A stretch of DNA of 64,000 nucleotides from JAHEKD01 sp965204695. GTDB lineage: Bacteria > Pseudomonadota > Gammaproteobacteria > Arenicellales > JAHEKD01. This document shows positions 26,565 to 35,036 of this stretch, one piece after another. The notes under the pieces are model-generated. The model had not been told where the DNA came from and did no database searches. It saw only the letters and a list, made by a program, of their open reading frames with translations. The first letter of the stretch is position 1. Each line of letters starts with the position of its first letter. The position numbers and the translations under genes were made by a program. Where the stretch lies: contig OZ242007.1 in NCBI GenBank assembly GCA_965204695.1, positions 3,286,001-3,350,000 of the forward strand, read 5' to 3'.

Positions 26565-27839
26565 ATGTTAAAAAGATCAGTTTTAGTATTAGCGTTAGTT
26601 GGCAGCTTTGCCGCTCAAACAGCGCAGGCCACACCTTGTGGCGGCCAACACGAAGTTCTACCTGGTGATAGTCTTAGTTTTCTTGCCAGTTTAGGACCAC
26701 ACTATAGTGATGCAAGTTATTGGCCAGTGCTTTTTCAGGCAAATAGAGATCGTATTGGTAATGATCCTAATCTGATTTTTCCTGGGGTAATGCTTAGGAT
26801 TCCATGTTTGGATGATGATGGTAATTTACTTCCCGGGCAGTTCGATGCCGACGGCAACCCAATTGAAGAGATGTTTGATGGAAGTCATGATCATGCGGCT
26901 ATGATGGCAGCATCACAAGGTCAGAGTTCCGGTGGAACTGAGTCTAATCAAAGCCATGATCATGGTAGTCATGATCATGGTAGTACCCAGAGTACAGATT
27001 CAACTGATACTGCGACAGCTACGACTGAGACAACAACTCAACCAGCCTCCACGACTGCTGCGAGTGCCGCTACTACAACAGTTGCCAAAGCAGAGCCAGC
27101 AACTTCCAATGCTGCATCTGCTGACGATTCAATACGTTTACTGACTGGTGATGATTACGGTATTTCTGTAGATCGTAGTATCAGCAATGGCAGAGTAGTA
27201 GCGAAGCTAATGGATGCTGCGCTAAATGAAAATCAACAGGTTAATCACAATATCACCTGGATTAACGATTGGTCAGCACATTTAAATCCCTTATTGTCGA
27301 CTCATTCCTTTGATGTTGGCTTCCCTTGGTTGAAGCCTGATTGTTCTGCGAATGCCAGTGATCTTAGATGCAGTCAGTTTTTGTTTTCTGATCCGATTTA
27401 TGAGATTTCAATGCTGTTGTTTGTTAATGCCCAGTCACCAATGGCATTTAATAGTGATGCTGATGTTGAAGGTAAGAAAATTTGCCGTCCTTCGGGTTAT
27501 TTTACCCATGACCTGAATGCAAATGGCAGAAATTGGTTGAGCGAGAATAAAATCGAACTGAAACAACCCGGTAGCGTACAACAGTGTTTTCGTATGTTGT
27601 TACAAAATCAAGTTGATGGCGTAGCGGTTAATGAATATACAGGTCGTACTATTGTTAAAAGTATGAAAATAGAGGACAAGGTTTCGGTGATTGATTCCAA
27701 TCCTTTGTCAAAAGAGAGCGCCTATGCTGTAGTGCATAACCAACATCCTCGTGCACAAGAGCTAATTGGACAAATTAATCAAAGCATTAACGCAAGCCAA
27801 TCTTCAGGTTCTTATCAGCAAATATTGGATTCTAATTAA
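26565..27839 (+). CDS. Exported LysM-like plus solute-binding (SBP_bac_3-like) protein
   Basis: 424 residues from the ATG at 26565 (GAGGA at 26553-26557); two upstream TTGs are less likely. A signal peptide (about 1-23, ending AQA) is followed by a LysM-like segment (about 28-75: HEVLPGDSLSFLASLG, WPVLFQANRDRI, NLIFPGVMLRIPC). Residues about 105-185 are a low-complexity linker with SHDH/HDHGS clusters and Thr/Ala runs. Residues about 190-420 look like a type 3 extracellular solute-binding domain (GISVDRSISNGRVVAKLMDAAL, FLFSDPIYEISMLLFV, VNEYTGRTIVK). No ABC transporter genes adjoin it. It lies 244 bp after putA; the ligand is unknown. Confidence 0.72.
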   Translation: MLKRSVLVLALVGSFAAQTAQATPCGGQHEVLPGDSLSFLASLGPHYSDASYWPVLFQANRDRIGNDPNLIFPGVMLRIPCLDDDGNLLPGQFDADGNPIEEMFDGSHDHAAMMAASQGQSSGGTESNQSHDHGSHDHGSTQSTDSTDTATATTETTTQPASTTAASAATTTVAKAEPATSNAASADDSIRLLTGDDYGISVDRSISNGRVVAKLMDAALNENQQVNHNITWINDWSAHLNPLLSTHSFDVGFPWLKPDCSANASDLRCSQFLFSDPIYEISMLLFVNAQSPMAFNSDADVEGKKICRPSGYFTHDLNANGRNWLSENKIELKQPGSVQQCFRMLLQNQVDGVAVNEYTGRTIVKSMKIEDKVSVIDSNPLSKESAYAVVHNQHPRAQELIGQINQSINASQSSGSYQQILDSN

Positions 27840-27854
27840 GACTGTTTAATCTAG

Positions 27855-27885
27855 CGGTTACAGGTTTAGGTTAAATCTGTAACCG
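27855..27885. terminator. Long hairpin between convergent genes
   Basis: CGGTTACAG and CTGTAACCG form a perfect 9-bp stem that can extend inward with GTTTA/TAAAT to about 14 bp around a 3-base loop. It lies after the LysM/solute-binding gene and overlaps the last codons of the convergent YbaK gene. No T-run follows on either strand, so simple intrinsic termination is uncertain; it may serve as an mRNA end-stabilising hairpin. Confidence 0.45.
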
Positions 27886-28330
27886 TCGCAGTTGTAATCT
27901 CTGCAAGCCGTTTAGGATCGATATTGAATATCGATTTCGGATGCCCGGCTGCTGCCCACACTTTTTCGTGTGTCAACAAAGTTTCGTCCATATAAACGGG
28001 TAACGATTCCAGGCTGCCCAAAGGTGCGACTCCGCCAATAGTAAACCCCGTGGTCTGTTTAACAAAATCAGCATCAGCTTTGCCTAGCTTTTCCCCAATC
28101 AAATTAGCTAGCTTTTTATTATCGAGCCGTTTATCACCGCTAATTAATGCCAACACAGGTTTGTTACTTTTGGCAGTCTTGAATATCAAGGACTTAACAA
28201 TTTGTGCTACATCGCATTTTAGAGCATCTGCCGCTTGTTGAGCAGTATGCGTGCTTTGTTCAAGCATCAAAACTTCGATATCCTCGCCATGTTGAGTCAG
28301 CACTTGTTTAACACGTTCTACAGCTTTCAC
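27866..28330 (-). CDS. YbaK/EbsC-type aminoacyl-tRNA deacylase
   Basis: 154 residues matching the YbaK/ProX single-domain family, which hydrolyses mischarged tRNAs such as Cys-tRNA(Pro) or Ala-tRNA(Pro). Conserved elements are the early AQQAADALKC, then IVKSLIFKT with the catalytic-region lysine, and GGVAPLGSL near residue 100. The exact tRNA specificity is not readable from the sequence. The ATG directly follows the stop of the nitroreductase gene with no gap, so the two are translationally linked. Confidence 0.88.
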   Translation of the reverse strand: MKAVERVKQVLTQHGEDIEVLMLEQSTHTAQQAADALKCDVAQIVKSLIFKTAKSNKPVLALISGDKRLDNKKLANLIGEKLGKADADFVKQTTGFTIGGVAPLGSLESLPVYMDETLLTHEKVWAAAGHPKSIFNIDPKRLAEITTATVTDLT

Positions 28331-28930
28331 TTAAAGTTTGTCCCGTTTCCAGATTTCAGCCAGCGATTTGCGCGATGAAGGTTGTTCACGTTGACGCAAC
28401 TCATCAGTCAGATTTTCTGGGTTGTCGATTTCACCTAATGCAAAACCGCAGATGACTTCCAATTTGTCTTTATCAATATCAAACTGCTGATAAATATTCT
28501 CTTTTTTAATTCCGCCCATGCCATGAGTGTATAAACCCATGCTTGAAGCTTGTAAACTCATTGCCATCCAGGCTGCACCAGCATCAAAGGTGGCCCAGCT
28601 ATTGTTTTTCCCATTATGGTCGAATTGCTTGTTCGCTAGTACAAAACCTATTAAGGCTGCGTTTTTAGCCCAGGATTGATTCCCTTCGACCAACAAATCT
28701 AAAAATTGATCAAAGGTTTGTTGTGTGGATGTCAAAAAAATCCAAGGTTGTTCATTAAAACAAGACGGAGCCCATCTGGCCGCGTCGAAAACTGATTCTA
28801 GAATTTCCTGATCAATTTGAGTCTTTTTAAATGCCCGAGGTGACCAACGCTGATAAATAAGATCAATTACCTCGGCTCGTGGGTCGCGCTGAGAAAAATC
28901 TGCTGTATAAGGAGGAGTATATTGATTCAT
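28331..28930 (-). CDS. Nitroreductase family protein
   Basis: 199 residues, the normal size of flavin-dependent nitroreductases (NfsB/YdjA-like). The N-terminal RWSPRAFKK motif and AARWAPSCFNEQPWIFL provide FMN-phosphate and ring contacts; DAGAAWMAMSLQASSMGLYTHG is the conserved central helix region. These enzymes reduce nitro groups, quinones or enones with NAD(P)H; the natural substrate is unknown. It is upstream of and abuts the YbaK gene, and is divergent from aroQ. Confidence 0.9.
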   Translation of the reverse strand: MNQYTPPYTADFSQRDPRAEVIDLIYQRWSPRAFKKTQIDQEILESVFDAARWAPSCFNEQPWIFLTSTQQTFDQFLDLLVEGNQSWAKNAALIGFVLANKQFDHNGKNNSWATFDAGAAWMAMSLQASSMGLYTHGMGGIKKENIYQQFDIDKDKLEVICGFALGEIDNPENLTDELRQREQPSSRKSLAEIWKRDKL

Positions 28931-29078
28931 AATGTTTTTAGTGGTCTCAAATAATAAAGTTTGCTGTTAAATGATATAAAAATGCATTGAAAATTCACGA
29001 TCTTGCGATTATCATGGAATCTTAATGATTTGTCATGATTGAACTGCAAAAACCATCGAAATAAGGAGCCGATAATAT

Positions 29079-29519
29079 ATGTCTAAAGCGAAAATTGCAG
29101 TTTTTCACGGCCCAAACCTAAATCTGCTCGGCACTCGTGAACCTGAAGTATATGGTACAACCACTTTGGAAGATATCAATACTATGCTCCAAGCGCAGGC
29201 GAAAAAAGCCGATGTTGATATTGAATGTAGACAGTCCAATTCCGAAAGTGAACTCATCGATTGGATTCACGATAGTAAAGACGTCGACTTTATTATTATC
29301 AACCCTGGAGCGTTTACTCATACCAGTATTGCGATTCGTGATGCGTTTGCCGGGATTGGAGTACCGTTTATTGAGATTCACTTGTCTAATGTACATGCCA
29401 GGGAATCATTTCGTCGTCACTCCTATTTTTCTGATATTGCGGTCGGTGTGATTTGTGGTTTAGGTTATAAGGGTTATTTATACGCTTTAGACGCTGCTTT
29501 TAATCATCTTAAAACTTAA
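29079..29519 (+). CDS. aroQ: 3-dehydroquinate dehydratase, type II
   Basis: 146 residues, as usual for type II dehydroquinases, which perform the third step of the shikimate pathway in the cytoplasm. Catalytic elements visible are GPNLNLLGTRE with R20, Y25 in the flexible loop, NPGAFTHTS and the EIHLSNVHARESFRRHS segment containing the general-acid histidine. An AGGAG ribosome site precedes the ATG. It heads the aroQ-accB-accC run found in many Gammaproteobacteria, with accB 11 bp downstream. Confidence 0.97.
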   Translation: MSKAKIAVFHGPNLNLLGTREPEVYGTTTLEDINTMLQAQAKKADVDIECRQSNSESELIDWIHDSKDVDFIIINPGAFTHTSIAIRDAFAGIGVPFIEIHLSNVHARESFRRHSYFSDIAVGVICGLGYKGYLYALDAAFNHLKT

Positions 29520-29530
29520 AGGATTTAAAA

Positions 29531-29995
29531 ATGGTTATGGATATACGTAAGATTAAAAAATTAATCGAATTACTCGAGGAGTCAGATTTAGCAGAAATGG
29601 AAATTGTCGAAGGCGAAGAGTCGATTCGCCTGAGCCGTGCTAGCTCTGTTGCCTCTGCGGCGGTTGCGCCTATGCCCCAGGTCATTCACGCCGCTACACC
29701 TACAGTCGCTCCCGCGCCCAACCAGGAAGCAGCTGCATCTGAGCCTGCTTCTGCAACATCAGGCCATGAAGTTAAGTCACCAATGGTAGGCACTTATTAT
29801 GATGCTTCCAGCCCGGATGCCGATCCGTTTGTTAAAGTTGGTGATAATGTCGAAGTCGGTGATACGTTGTGCATCATTGAGGCGATGAAAATATTCAATC
29901 AAATCGAAGCCGATAAATCGGGTGTGGTTAAAGCTATGCTAAAAAGCACCGGTGATCCAGTTGAATATGACGAAGTGATGTTTGTCATTGAATAA
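29531..29995 (+). CDS. accB: Acetyl-CoA carboxylase biotin carboxyl carrier protein
   Basis: 154 residues. An N-terminal helical oligomerisation region (about 1-35), an Ala/Pro-rich flexible linker (about 38-78) and a biotinyl domain (about 80-154) are all present. The biotin-accepting lysine is K120 in CIIEAMKIFNQIEAD; the residue after it is Ile rather than the more usual Met, which is tolerated in the family. It carries carboxybiotin between the biotin carboxylase (accC, 12 bp downstream) and carboxyltransferase. The reading could also start two codons later at a second ATG. Confidence 0.97.
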   Translation: MVMDIRKIKKLIELLEESDLAEMEIVEGEESIRLSRASSVASAAVAPMPQVIHAATPTVAPAPNQEAAASEPASATSGHEVKSPMVGTYYDASSPDADPFVKVGDNVEVGDTLCIIEAMKIFNQIEADKSGVVKAMLKSTGDPVEYDEVMFVIE

Positions 29996-30007
29996 TAGGA
30001 AAGCGAA

Positions 30008-31351
30008 ATGATTGATAAACTTGTCATCGCTAACCGCGGCGAAATTGCACTTAGGATATTACGTGCCTGTCGTGAATTAGGGATTAAAACAGTTGCTGTG
30101 TATTCAAAAGCTGATCGTGATGCAAAGTATGTTCGCTTGGCTGATGAATCAGTTTGTATTGGTCCCCATCAGGCTAAAGATAGTTATTTGAATATTCCTG
30201 CGGTTATCAGTGCAGCTGAAGTTACAGATGCGTCCGCCATACACCCAGGTTACGGATTTTTAGCTGAAAATGCAGATTTCGCCGAGCGGGTTGAAGAAAG
30301 TGGTTTTGTTTTCGTTGGTCCCAAAGCAGAAACGATTCGCCTGATGGGAGACAAGGTTTCCGCAATTGCGGCGATGAAAGAGTCGGGCGTACCCTGTGTG
30401 CCGGGTTCTGATGGACCATTAAATGACGATCACAATGAACTAAAAAAAATTGGCGCTAGAATCGGTTATCCAGTTATTGTCAAGGCAGCTGGCGGTGGTG
30501 GCGGCAAAGGCATGCGTGTCGTGCATAGTGAGGCTGCATTATTGAATGCTGTTTCATTGACCAAATCCGAAGCTAAAGCGGCTTTCAATAATGAAATGGT
30601 TTACATGGAAAAGTATCTTGAACGTCCACGTCATGTTGAAATCCAGGTGCTCGCGGACAACCATGGAAACGTCGTGCATTTGGGTGATCGTGATTGTTCC
30701 ATGCAGCGCCGACATCAAAAAGTCGTGGAAGAAGCTCCTGCACCCGGTATTTCGCCTGAAGTACGCGAACGAATTGGGATGCGTTGTGTTAATGCCTGTA
30801 AAGAAATAGGTTATCGTGGTGCGGGTACGTTTGAGTTTTTATATCAAGACGGTGAGTTCTATTTTATTGAGATGAATACCCGTGTTCAGGTTGAACACCC
30901 AGTGACTGAGCAAATCACAGGCGTAGATATTGTCAAAGAGCAACTGTTAATTGCTTCGGGTAAAAAACTGAGTTTTGAGCAGGATCAGGTTACATTCTCA
31001 GGCCATGCGATTGAATGCCGTATTAACGCAGAGGATTCGGAGACCTTTATTCCATCCCCTGGAAAGATCAGTCTCTACCACAGTCCTGGTGGTCTGGGCG
31101 TGCGGGTTGATTCCCACGTTTACAGCGGTTATAGCATTCCGCCGTATTATGATTCCATGATCGCTAAAGTTATAGCCACTGGTAAAAATCGCGAGCAAGC
31201 TATTGCACGTATGCAAGGTGCTTTACAGGAAATGATTGTCGAAGGTGTGCGTACAAATATTCCATTGCAACGCCGGATTATGGCCGACCAGGCGTTTGCC
31301 CAGGGACAGTTGACGATTCATTACTTGGAGCAGAAGCTGGCACGATCCTGA
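30008..31351 (+). CDS. accC: Acetyl-CoA carboxylase biotin carboxylase subunit
   Basis: 447 residues, the standard AccC length. It carboxylates the biotin of AccB using ATP and bicarbonate, the first committed step of fatty acid synthesis. The ATP-grasp domain shows the glycine-rich loop KAAGGGGGKGMR near residue 160, HLGDRDCSMQRRHQKVVEEAP, and the catalytic EMNTRVQVEHPVTE near residue 290. The N-terminus IANRGEIALRI is the family's signature beginning. It is followed by a 154-bp gap with an unusual structured element and then prmA. Confidence 0.98.
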   Translation: MIDKLVIANRGEIALRILRACRELGIKTVAVYSKADRDAKYVRLADESVCIGPHQAKDSYLNIPAVISAAEVTDASAIHPGYGFLAENADFAERVEESGFVFVGPKAETIRLMGDKVSAIAAMKESGVPCVPGSDGPLNDDHNELKKIGARIGYPVIVKAAGGGGGKGMRVVHSEAALLNAVSLTKSEAKAAFNNEMVYMEKYLERPRHVEIQVLADNHGNVVHLGDRDCSMQRRHQKVVEEAPAPGISPEVRERIGMRCVNACKEIGYRGAGTFEFLYQDGEFYFIEMNTRVQVEHPVTEQITGVDIVKEQLLIASGKKLSFEQDQVTFSGHAIECRINAEDSETFIPSPGKISLYHSPGGLGVRVDSHVYSGYSIPPYYDSMIAKVIATGKNREQAIARMQGALQEMIVEGVRTNIPLQRRIMADQAFAQGQLTIHYLEQKLARS

Positions 31352-31478
31352 CTTAGAAACTACTATGCTTGTGCTTTCTTCGTTAAAAGCTCACTCAAAA
31401 TGCTCATTCACGTATTAGTAGACCGCGCTTTTTCGTTCACTTTTGTCTCGAATTTACTTCGCTCATTACATTTCTAAG
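31352..31478. repeat. 127-bp non-coding element with inverted ends and internal direct repeats
   Basis: The stretch between accC and prmA is bounded by perfect 8-bp inverted arms CTTAGAAA (31352-31359) and TTTCTAAG (31471-31478). Inside, CTACTA (31360-31365) can pair with TAGTAG (31416-31421). GCTTT-TTCGTT and GCTCATT each occur twice in the same order, hinting at an internal duplication. No reading frame fits it. It may be a small mobile palindromic element or a structured mRNA leader for prmA. Confidence 0.45.
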
Positions 31479-31505
31479 ACAGTCTTTTGAGTAGAAAACG
31501 AAATT

Positions 31506-32363
31506 ATGACATGGCAATCCATCGAAATAGTTCTTGATACTGAACAAGAACAAGCATTCAGCGAGCTTATACTCGAGCATGGTGCGTTGTCGGTAACTAC
31601 TGCTGCAGCCGATGACACTGAGATATTTGAGATCGACGGGCAGATTGAAGATAACTGGGTCAGGATTAAATTGACCGGCTTGTTCGATGTGGCTACTGAT
31701 ACGAGCGGATTAATTGAGCAATTAGCTACAAGTCCTGGCATTCAATTCACAATAAAAGTATTAGAAGATCAAAACTGGGAGCGAGCCTGGTTAGATCATT
31801 TTGTACCGGTGCAAGTTTCTGAAAAACTCTGGGTTGTACCAAGCTGGCATGATCCTATAGATAAAAATGCGGTGAATATCCAGATTGACCCCGGCATGTC
31901 GTTTGGGACCGGTACACATGAAAGCACCCGGCTTTGCTTGAGTTGGTTATCCGACTTGGATCTTAGCCGGAAAACGATACTGGATTATGGTTGTGGCTCA
32001 GGGATTCTGGCTATCGGAGCTTTGAAATTGGGAGCAGAAAAAGCTTTGGCAACTGATATTGAACCACGTTCTTTAGCAGCAACTTTAGAGAATGCTGAAA
32101 AAAACGATGTGGCACAGCAGATCGAAACTTATTTGCCAGAATCTTTGCCGGTACAAAAAGTCGGTATAGTTGTGGCTAATATACTAGCTACCACAATTAT
32201 TGATCTCAAGAATGTATTACTCAGTCATTTAGAGGATAACGGCCAATTACTGTTAGCGGGAATACTGCTCGAACAGGAATCTATGGTTAAGCAAGCTATG
32301 CCTAATTTACGCTGGCAAACACGTATTAAAGGCAATTGGGTTGCTTTACTAGGACAAAGTTAA
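31506..32363 (+). CDS. prmA: Ribosomal protein L11 methyltransferase
   Basis: 285 residues. An N-terminal substrate-recognition domain (about 1-90) is linked to a class I SAM-dependent methyltransferase domain. The SAM-binding motif LDYGCGSGILAIGALKLGA (about residues 160-178) and the preceding DPGMSFGTGTHESTRLCL are the PrmA hallmarks. The enzyme trimethylates lysines and the N-terminus of ribosomal protein L11. Position after accC is conserved in Gammaproteobacteria. Confidence 0.96.
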   Translation: MTWQSIEIVLDTEQEQAFSELILEHGALSVTTAAADDTEIFEIDGQIEDNWVRIKLTGLFDVATDTSGLIEQLATSPGIQFTIKVLEDQNWERAWLDHFVPVQVSEKLWVVPSWHDPIDKNAVNIQIDPGMSFGTGTHESTRLCLSWLSDLDLSRKTILDYGCGSGILAIGALKLGAEKALATDIEPRSLAATLENAEKNDVAQQIETYLPESLPVQKVGIVVANILATTIIDLKNVLLSHLEDNGQLLLAGILLEQESMVKQAMPNLRWQTRIKGNWVALLGQS

Positions 32364-32429
32364 TCTCAGATTTGCGCCAAGCTAGCGTTAGCCATTACAA
32401 TCGATCCGCTTTGCTAAATCTACTTGACC

Positions 32430-33764
32430 ATGGCTATTGATAACCAACATTTTTTTACTCGCTGTCCTCATTGCCGGACCATGTTTCGGGTAGGAAGTGT
32501 TGTTACAGAAAAGGATGAGGCTTGGGTCAAATGTGGTCGTTGCAAAAAAGTATTTGATTATAAAAAAAACAAGATCGATCTAAGTGCTTTTCTAAAGTCT
32601 ACAGAAGGTGCAGATGTCACTTCCGCTGAAACAGAGTCTGCGAATCAAACTGAAACGACTAAGCTTTCTACATTATCTGTCAATGAAAAAACGGATTCCT
32701 CTGATCACGAGACGACTAAACCTTCTGCATTACCTATCCAAGAAAAGACGGATGCTGGTGATTCAAGTGTTTTTCTAAAACCCACAGAAAATTCAGCTAC
32801 TACTTCATCTGAAACGGTATCTGAAGACCAAACTGAAAAGATCGAGTCTTCTGCTGTATTAGTTAAAAAGGAATCAATTAACACAGAGGGTGATAACCAA
32901 CCGGAAGAACAGCTTTCTTTTATTAAAACAAGGGGAGGTGAGAGAGTTGAAAATACAGGACCACACAAGCCATTATTTCAACCAAAGGATAATGTAGATG
33001 AAAAACCTTCAAGTCGACAAATCAAGCTTGAAGTTGAAAAAAACGAAACAACTAATTCAAAGAGCGAAGTTAAAAAGCCCCAACAGCGATTCATTTCAAA
33101 TCAAGATTCGGAGCTAAAACAATCTCGAGTAACTGATCCTCATTCTAGAGTTGATACTCCAGCTCAAGCTCCTCTAAAGCCGGCCATCAATATTAAAACA
33201 GCTAAGAAAAAATCATCAAAGGGTTCACAACTTACAAAAAATATTATGGCTCAGGCTCAAAGCCTTAAAAAAGATAAAAATCGTACTGATTCGAAAACTA
33301 ATTATTCAGCCTGGTTAATTGTTATTGGGCTAGTAGCCTTGTTAATTTGGCAAACTGCCATTGTGAATCATACCAAACTGAGAAACTATAATTTTCTAAA
33401 TGCACCATTAAATCTAGTTTGTTCGGTTTTTAGTTGTAATCAGCAGCAGCCTTTAACTCAAGCTGAGTTTGAAATACTCCATGCTAACTTAAGGCGTCAC
33501 AGTGCTCAGCCAGGAGTGATTACGATTTCAGCCAATCTCATAAATTACAGTAACAGTGATAAATTACTGCCCAATATCCGCTTAGATCTGACCGATACCA
33601 ATGAGTCAATAGTGGCTTCAAAAACCATCAATCTGGTGGACAGCCCGCAATTTTTAGACCCAGCTATCAGCCAATTGGCACCGGGACAGGACGTTAAAAT
33701 CACATTTGATGTTGATCGCCCTCCCAGATCAGCGGTGGGGTTTGAATTGAATATCGTCGATTAA
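32430..33764 (+). CDS. Zinc-ribbon and DUF3426 domain membrane protein
   Basis: 444 residues from the ATG at 32430; a TTG two codons earlier is less likely. The N-terminus holds an MJ0042-type zinc ribbon with two CxxC pairs (CPHCRTMF near residue 12 and CGRCKKVF near 35). Residues about 50-285 are a Ser/Thr/Glu/Lys-rich disordered region with near-repeats (TKLS/TKPSALP...EKTD). One transmembrane helix (about 294-312, AWLIVIGLVALLIWQTAIV) precedes the DUF3426 domain. The protein is predicted anchored with the ribbon in the cytoplasm. The gene sits between prmA and dusB, its TAA overlapping the dusB ATG. Function is unknown. Confidence 0.85.
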   Translation: MAIDNQHFFTRCPHCRTMFRVGSVVTEKDEAWVKCGRCKKVFDYKKNKIDLSAFLKSTEGADVTSAETESANQTETTKLSTLSVNEKTDSSDHETTKPSALPIQEKTDAGDSSVFLKPTENSATTSSETVSEDQTEKIESSAVLVKKESINTEGDNQPEEQLSFIKTRGGERVENTGPHKPLFQPKDNVDEKPSSRQIKLEVEKNETTNSKSEVKKPQQRFISNQDSELKQSRVTDPHSRVDTPAQAPLKPAINIKTAKKKSSKGSQLTKNIMAQAQSLKKDKNRTDSKTNYSAWLIVIGLVALLIWQTAIVNHTKLRNYNFLNAPLNLVCSVFSCNQQQPLTQAEFEILHANLRRHSAQPGVITISANLINYSNSDKLLPNIRLDLTDTNESIVASKTINLVDSPQFLDPAISQLAPGQDVKITFDVDRPPRSAVGFELNIVD

Positions 33765-34747
33765 TGAAAATAGGTCATTATCAATTTAATAATAAAGTTT
33801 TAGCTGCGCCCATGGCGGGTGTCAGTGATGCGGTGTTCAGAAAGTTAGCGCTTGATTTTGGTGCTGATTTAGCAGTATCAGAGATGGTTTCATCGAATGC
33901 ATTATTACATGAGTCATCTAAAACCAGATGGCGGTTGCAGCATCTGGACAAAGGTATTCGCAGCGTTCAATTAGTTGGTCACGACCCAGCCATGATGGCT
34001 GAAGCTGCAAAATTCAATGTTGATTATGGTGCTCAGATCATTGATATCAATATGGGTTGTCCGGCTAAAAAAGTTTGTAACAAATTAGCTGGCTCCGCTT
34101 TATTAGCCGATGAAGATCAGGTGAAACGAATATTAGATGCTGTAATCGATGCAGTCGATGTACCAGTTACTCTCAAAATTCGTACCGGCACCAGTCCGGA
34201 TCAGCGTAATGGCGTACGTATTGCTCAATTAGCTCAAGATTGTGGCATTCAATCATTGGTTGTACACGGTCGTACCCGTGCATGCCGTTTCAAGGGTGAT
34301 GCAGAATATGAAACGATTTGGCAAATTAAACGAGCGGTTGATATTCCAGTTGTTGCTAACGGTGATATCGATTCACCACGAAAAGCCAAACAAGTTCTTG
34401 AGCTTACCGGTGCTGATGCTGTCATGATTGGTCGAGCTGCACAGGGTAGGCCCTGGATTTACCAACAAGTTGTGAATTATTTAAAAACCGGCAAACAGAT
34501 TGCAGAGCCACCAATAGAAAAAATTGGTGAACTGTTATTGTACGTTCTGGAAAAAATGTATCAGCTTTATGGGGAATATTCGGGGGTGCGAATCGCCAGA
34601 AAGCACATCAGCTGGTATACCAAAGGTATCACTCAAAGCAATGAATTCAGAAAAAAAGTGAATTTAGTTGAATCTTCTGCTGAGCAATTTAAAATGACCC
34701 ATGCTTTTTTTCAACATCATTGTCCCGAAATTAAAATTGCAGCATGA
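33764..34747 (+). CDS. dusB: tRNA-dihydrouridine synthase B
   Basis: 327 residues. This FMN enzyme reduces specific uridines in the D-loop of tRNAs. The N-terminal APMAGVSDAVFR is the FMN-binding entry, the catalytic cysteine is in MGCPAKKVCNKLAGSALL near residue 100, and VVHGRTRACRFKG plus VVANGDIDS and VMIGRAAQGRPW follow as expected. It overlaps the upstream DUF3426 stop and overlaps fis by 4 bp; the dusB-fis pair is a conserved operon in Gammaproteobacteria, where dusB translation helps fis expression. Confidence 0.97.
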   Translation: MKIGHYQFNNKVLAAPMAGVSDAVFRKLALDFGADLAVSEMVSSNALLHESSKTRWRLQHLDKGIRSVQLVGHDPAMMAEAAKFNVDYGAQIIDINMGCPAKKVCNKLAGSALLADEDQVKRILDAVIDAVDVPVTLKIRTGTSPDQRNGVRIAQLAQDCGIQSLVVHGRTRACRFKGDAEYETIWQIKRAVDIPVVANGDIDSPRKAKQVLELTGADAVMIGRAAQGRPWIYQQVVNYLKTGKQIAEPPIEKIGELLLYVLEKMYQLYGEYSGVRIARKHISWYTKGITQSNEFRKKVNLVESSAEQFKMTHAFFQHHCPEIKIAA

Positions 34748-35007
34748 AAAAGACTAAAAAAAAGTCAAAAGCTAAAATTTACAAACCGCTGCACGAACAT
34801 GTCCGTAGAAGTGTGAATCGTTATTTTAAGGATTTGGACGGTGAATGTCCGATTGCACTGTACGATCGAGTTATGGCAGAAGTAGAAAAGCCTCTGCTGG
34901 AAGTCGTGATGGAAAAAAATCAAGGCAATCAATCATTAAGTGCGCGTATGCTTGGCATTAATCGCAATACCTTAAGAAAAAAACTAAAGCAGTATTCAAT
35001 CGAGTAA
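34744..35007 (+). CDS. fis: DNA-binding protein Fis
   Basis: 87 residues, a little shorter than the 98 of E. coli Fis and typical of other genera. The C-terminal helix-turn-helix reads NQSLSARMLGINRNTLRKKL (about residues 63-82), nearly identical to the canonical Fis DNA-binding region. The N-terminus is very lysine-rich. Fis is a nucleoid-associated dimer that bends DNA and activates stable-RNA promoters. It is translationally coupled to dusB. Confidence 0.96.
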   Translation: MKKTKKKSKAKIYKPLHEHVRRSVNRYFKDLDGECPIALYDRVMAEVEKPLLEVVMEKNQGNQSLSARMLGINRNTLRKKLKQYSIE

Positions 35008-35036
35008 TCCAATAATCTACTGAGGTAACAACCCGA

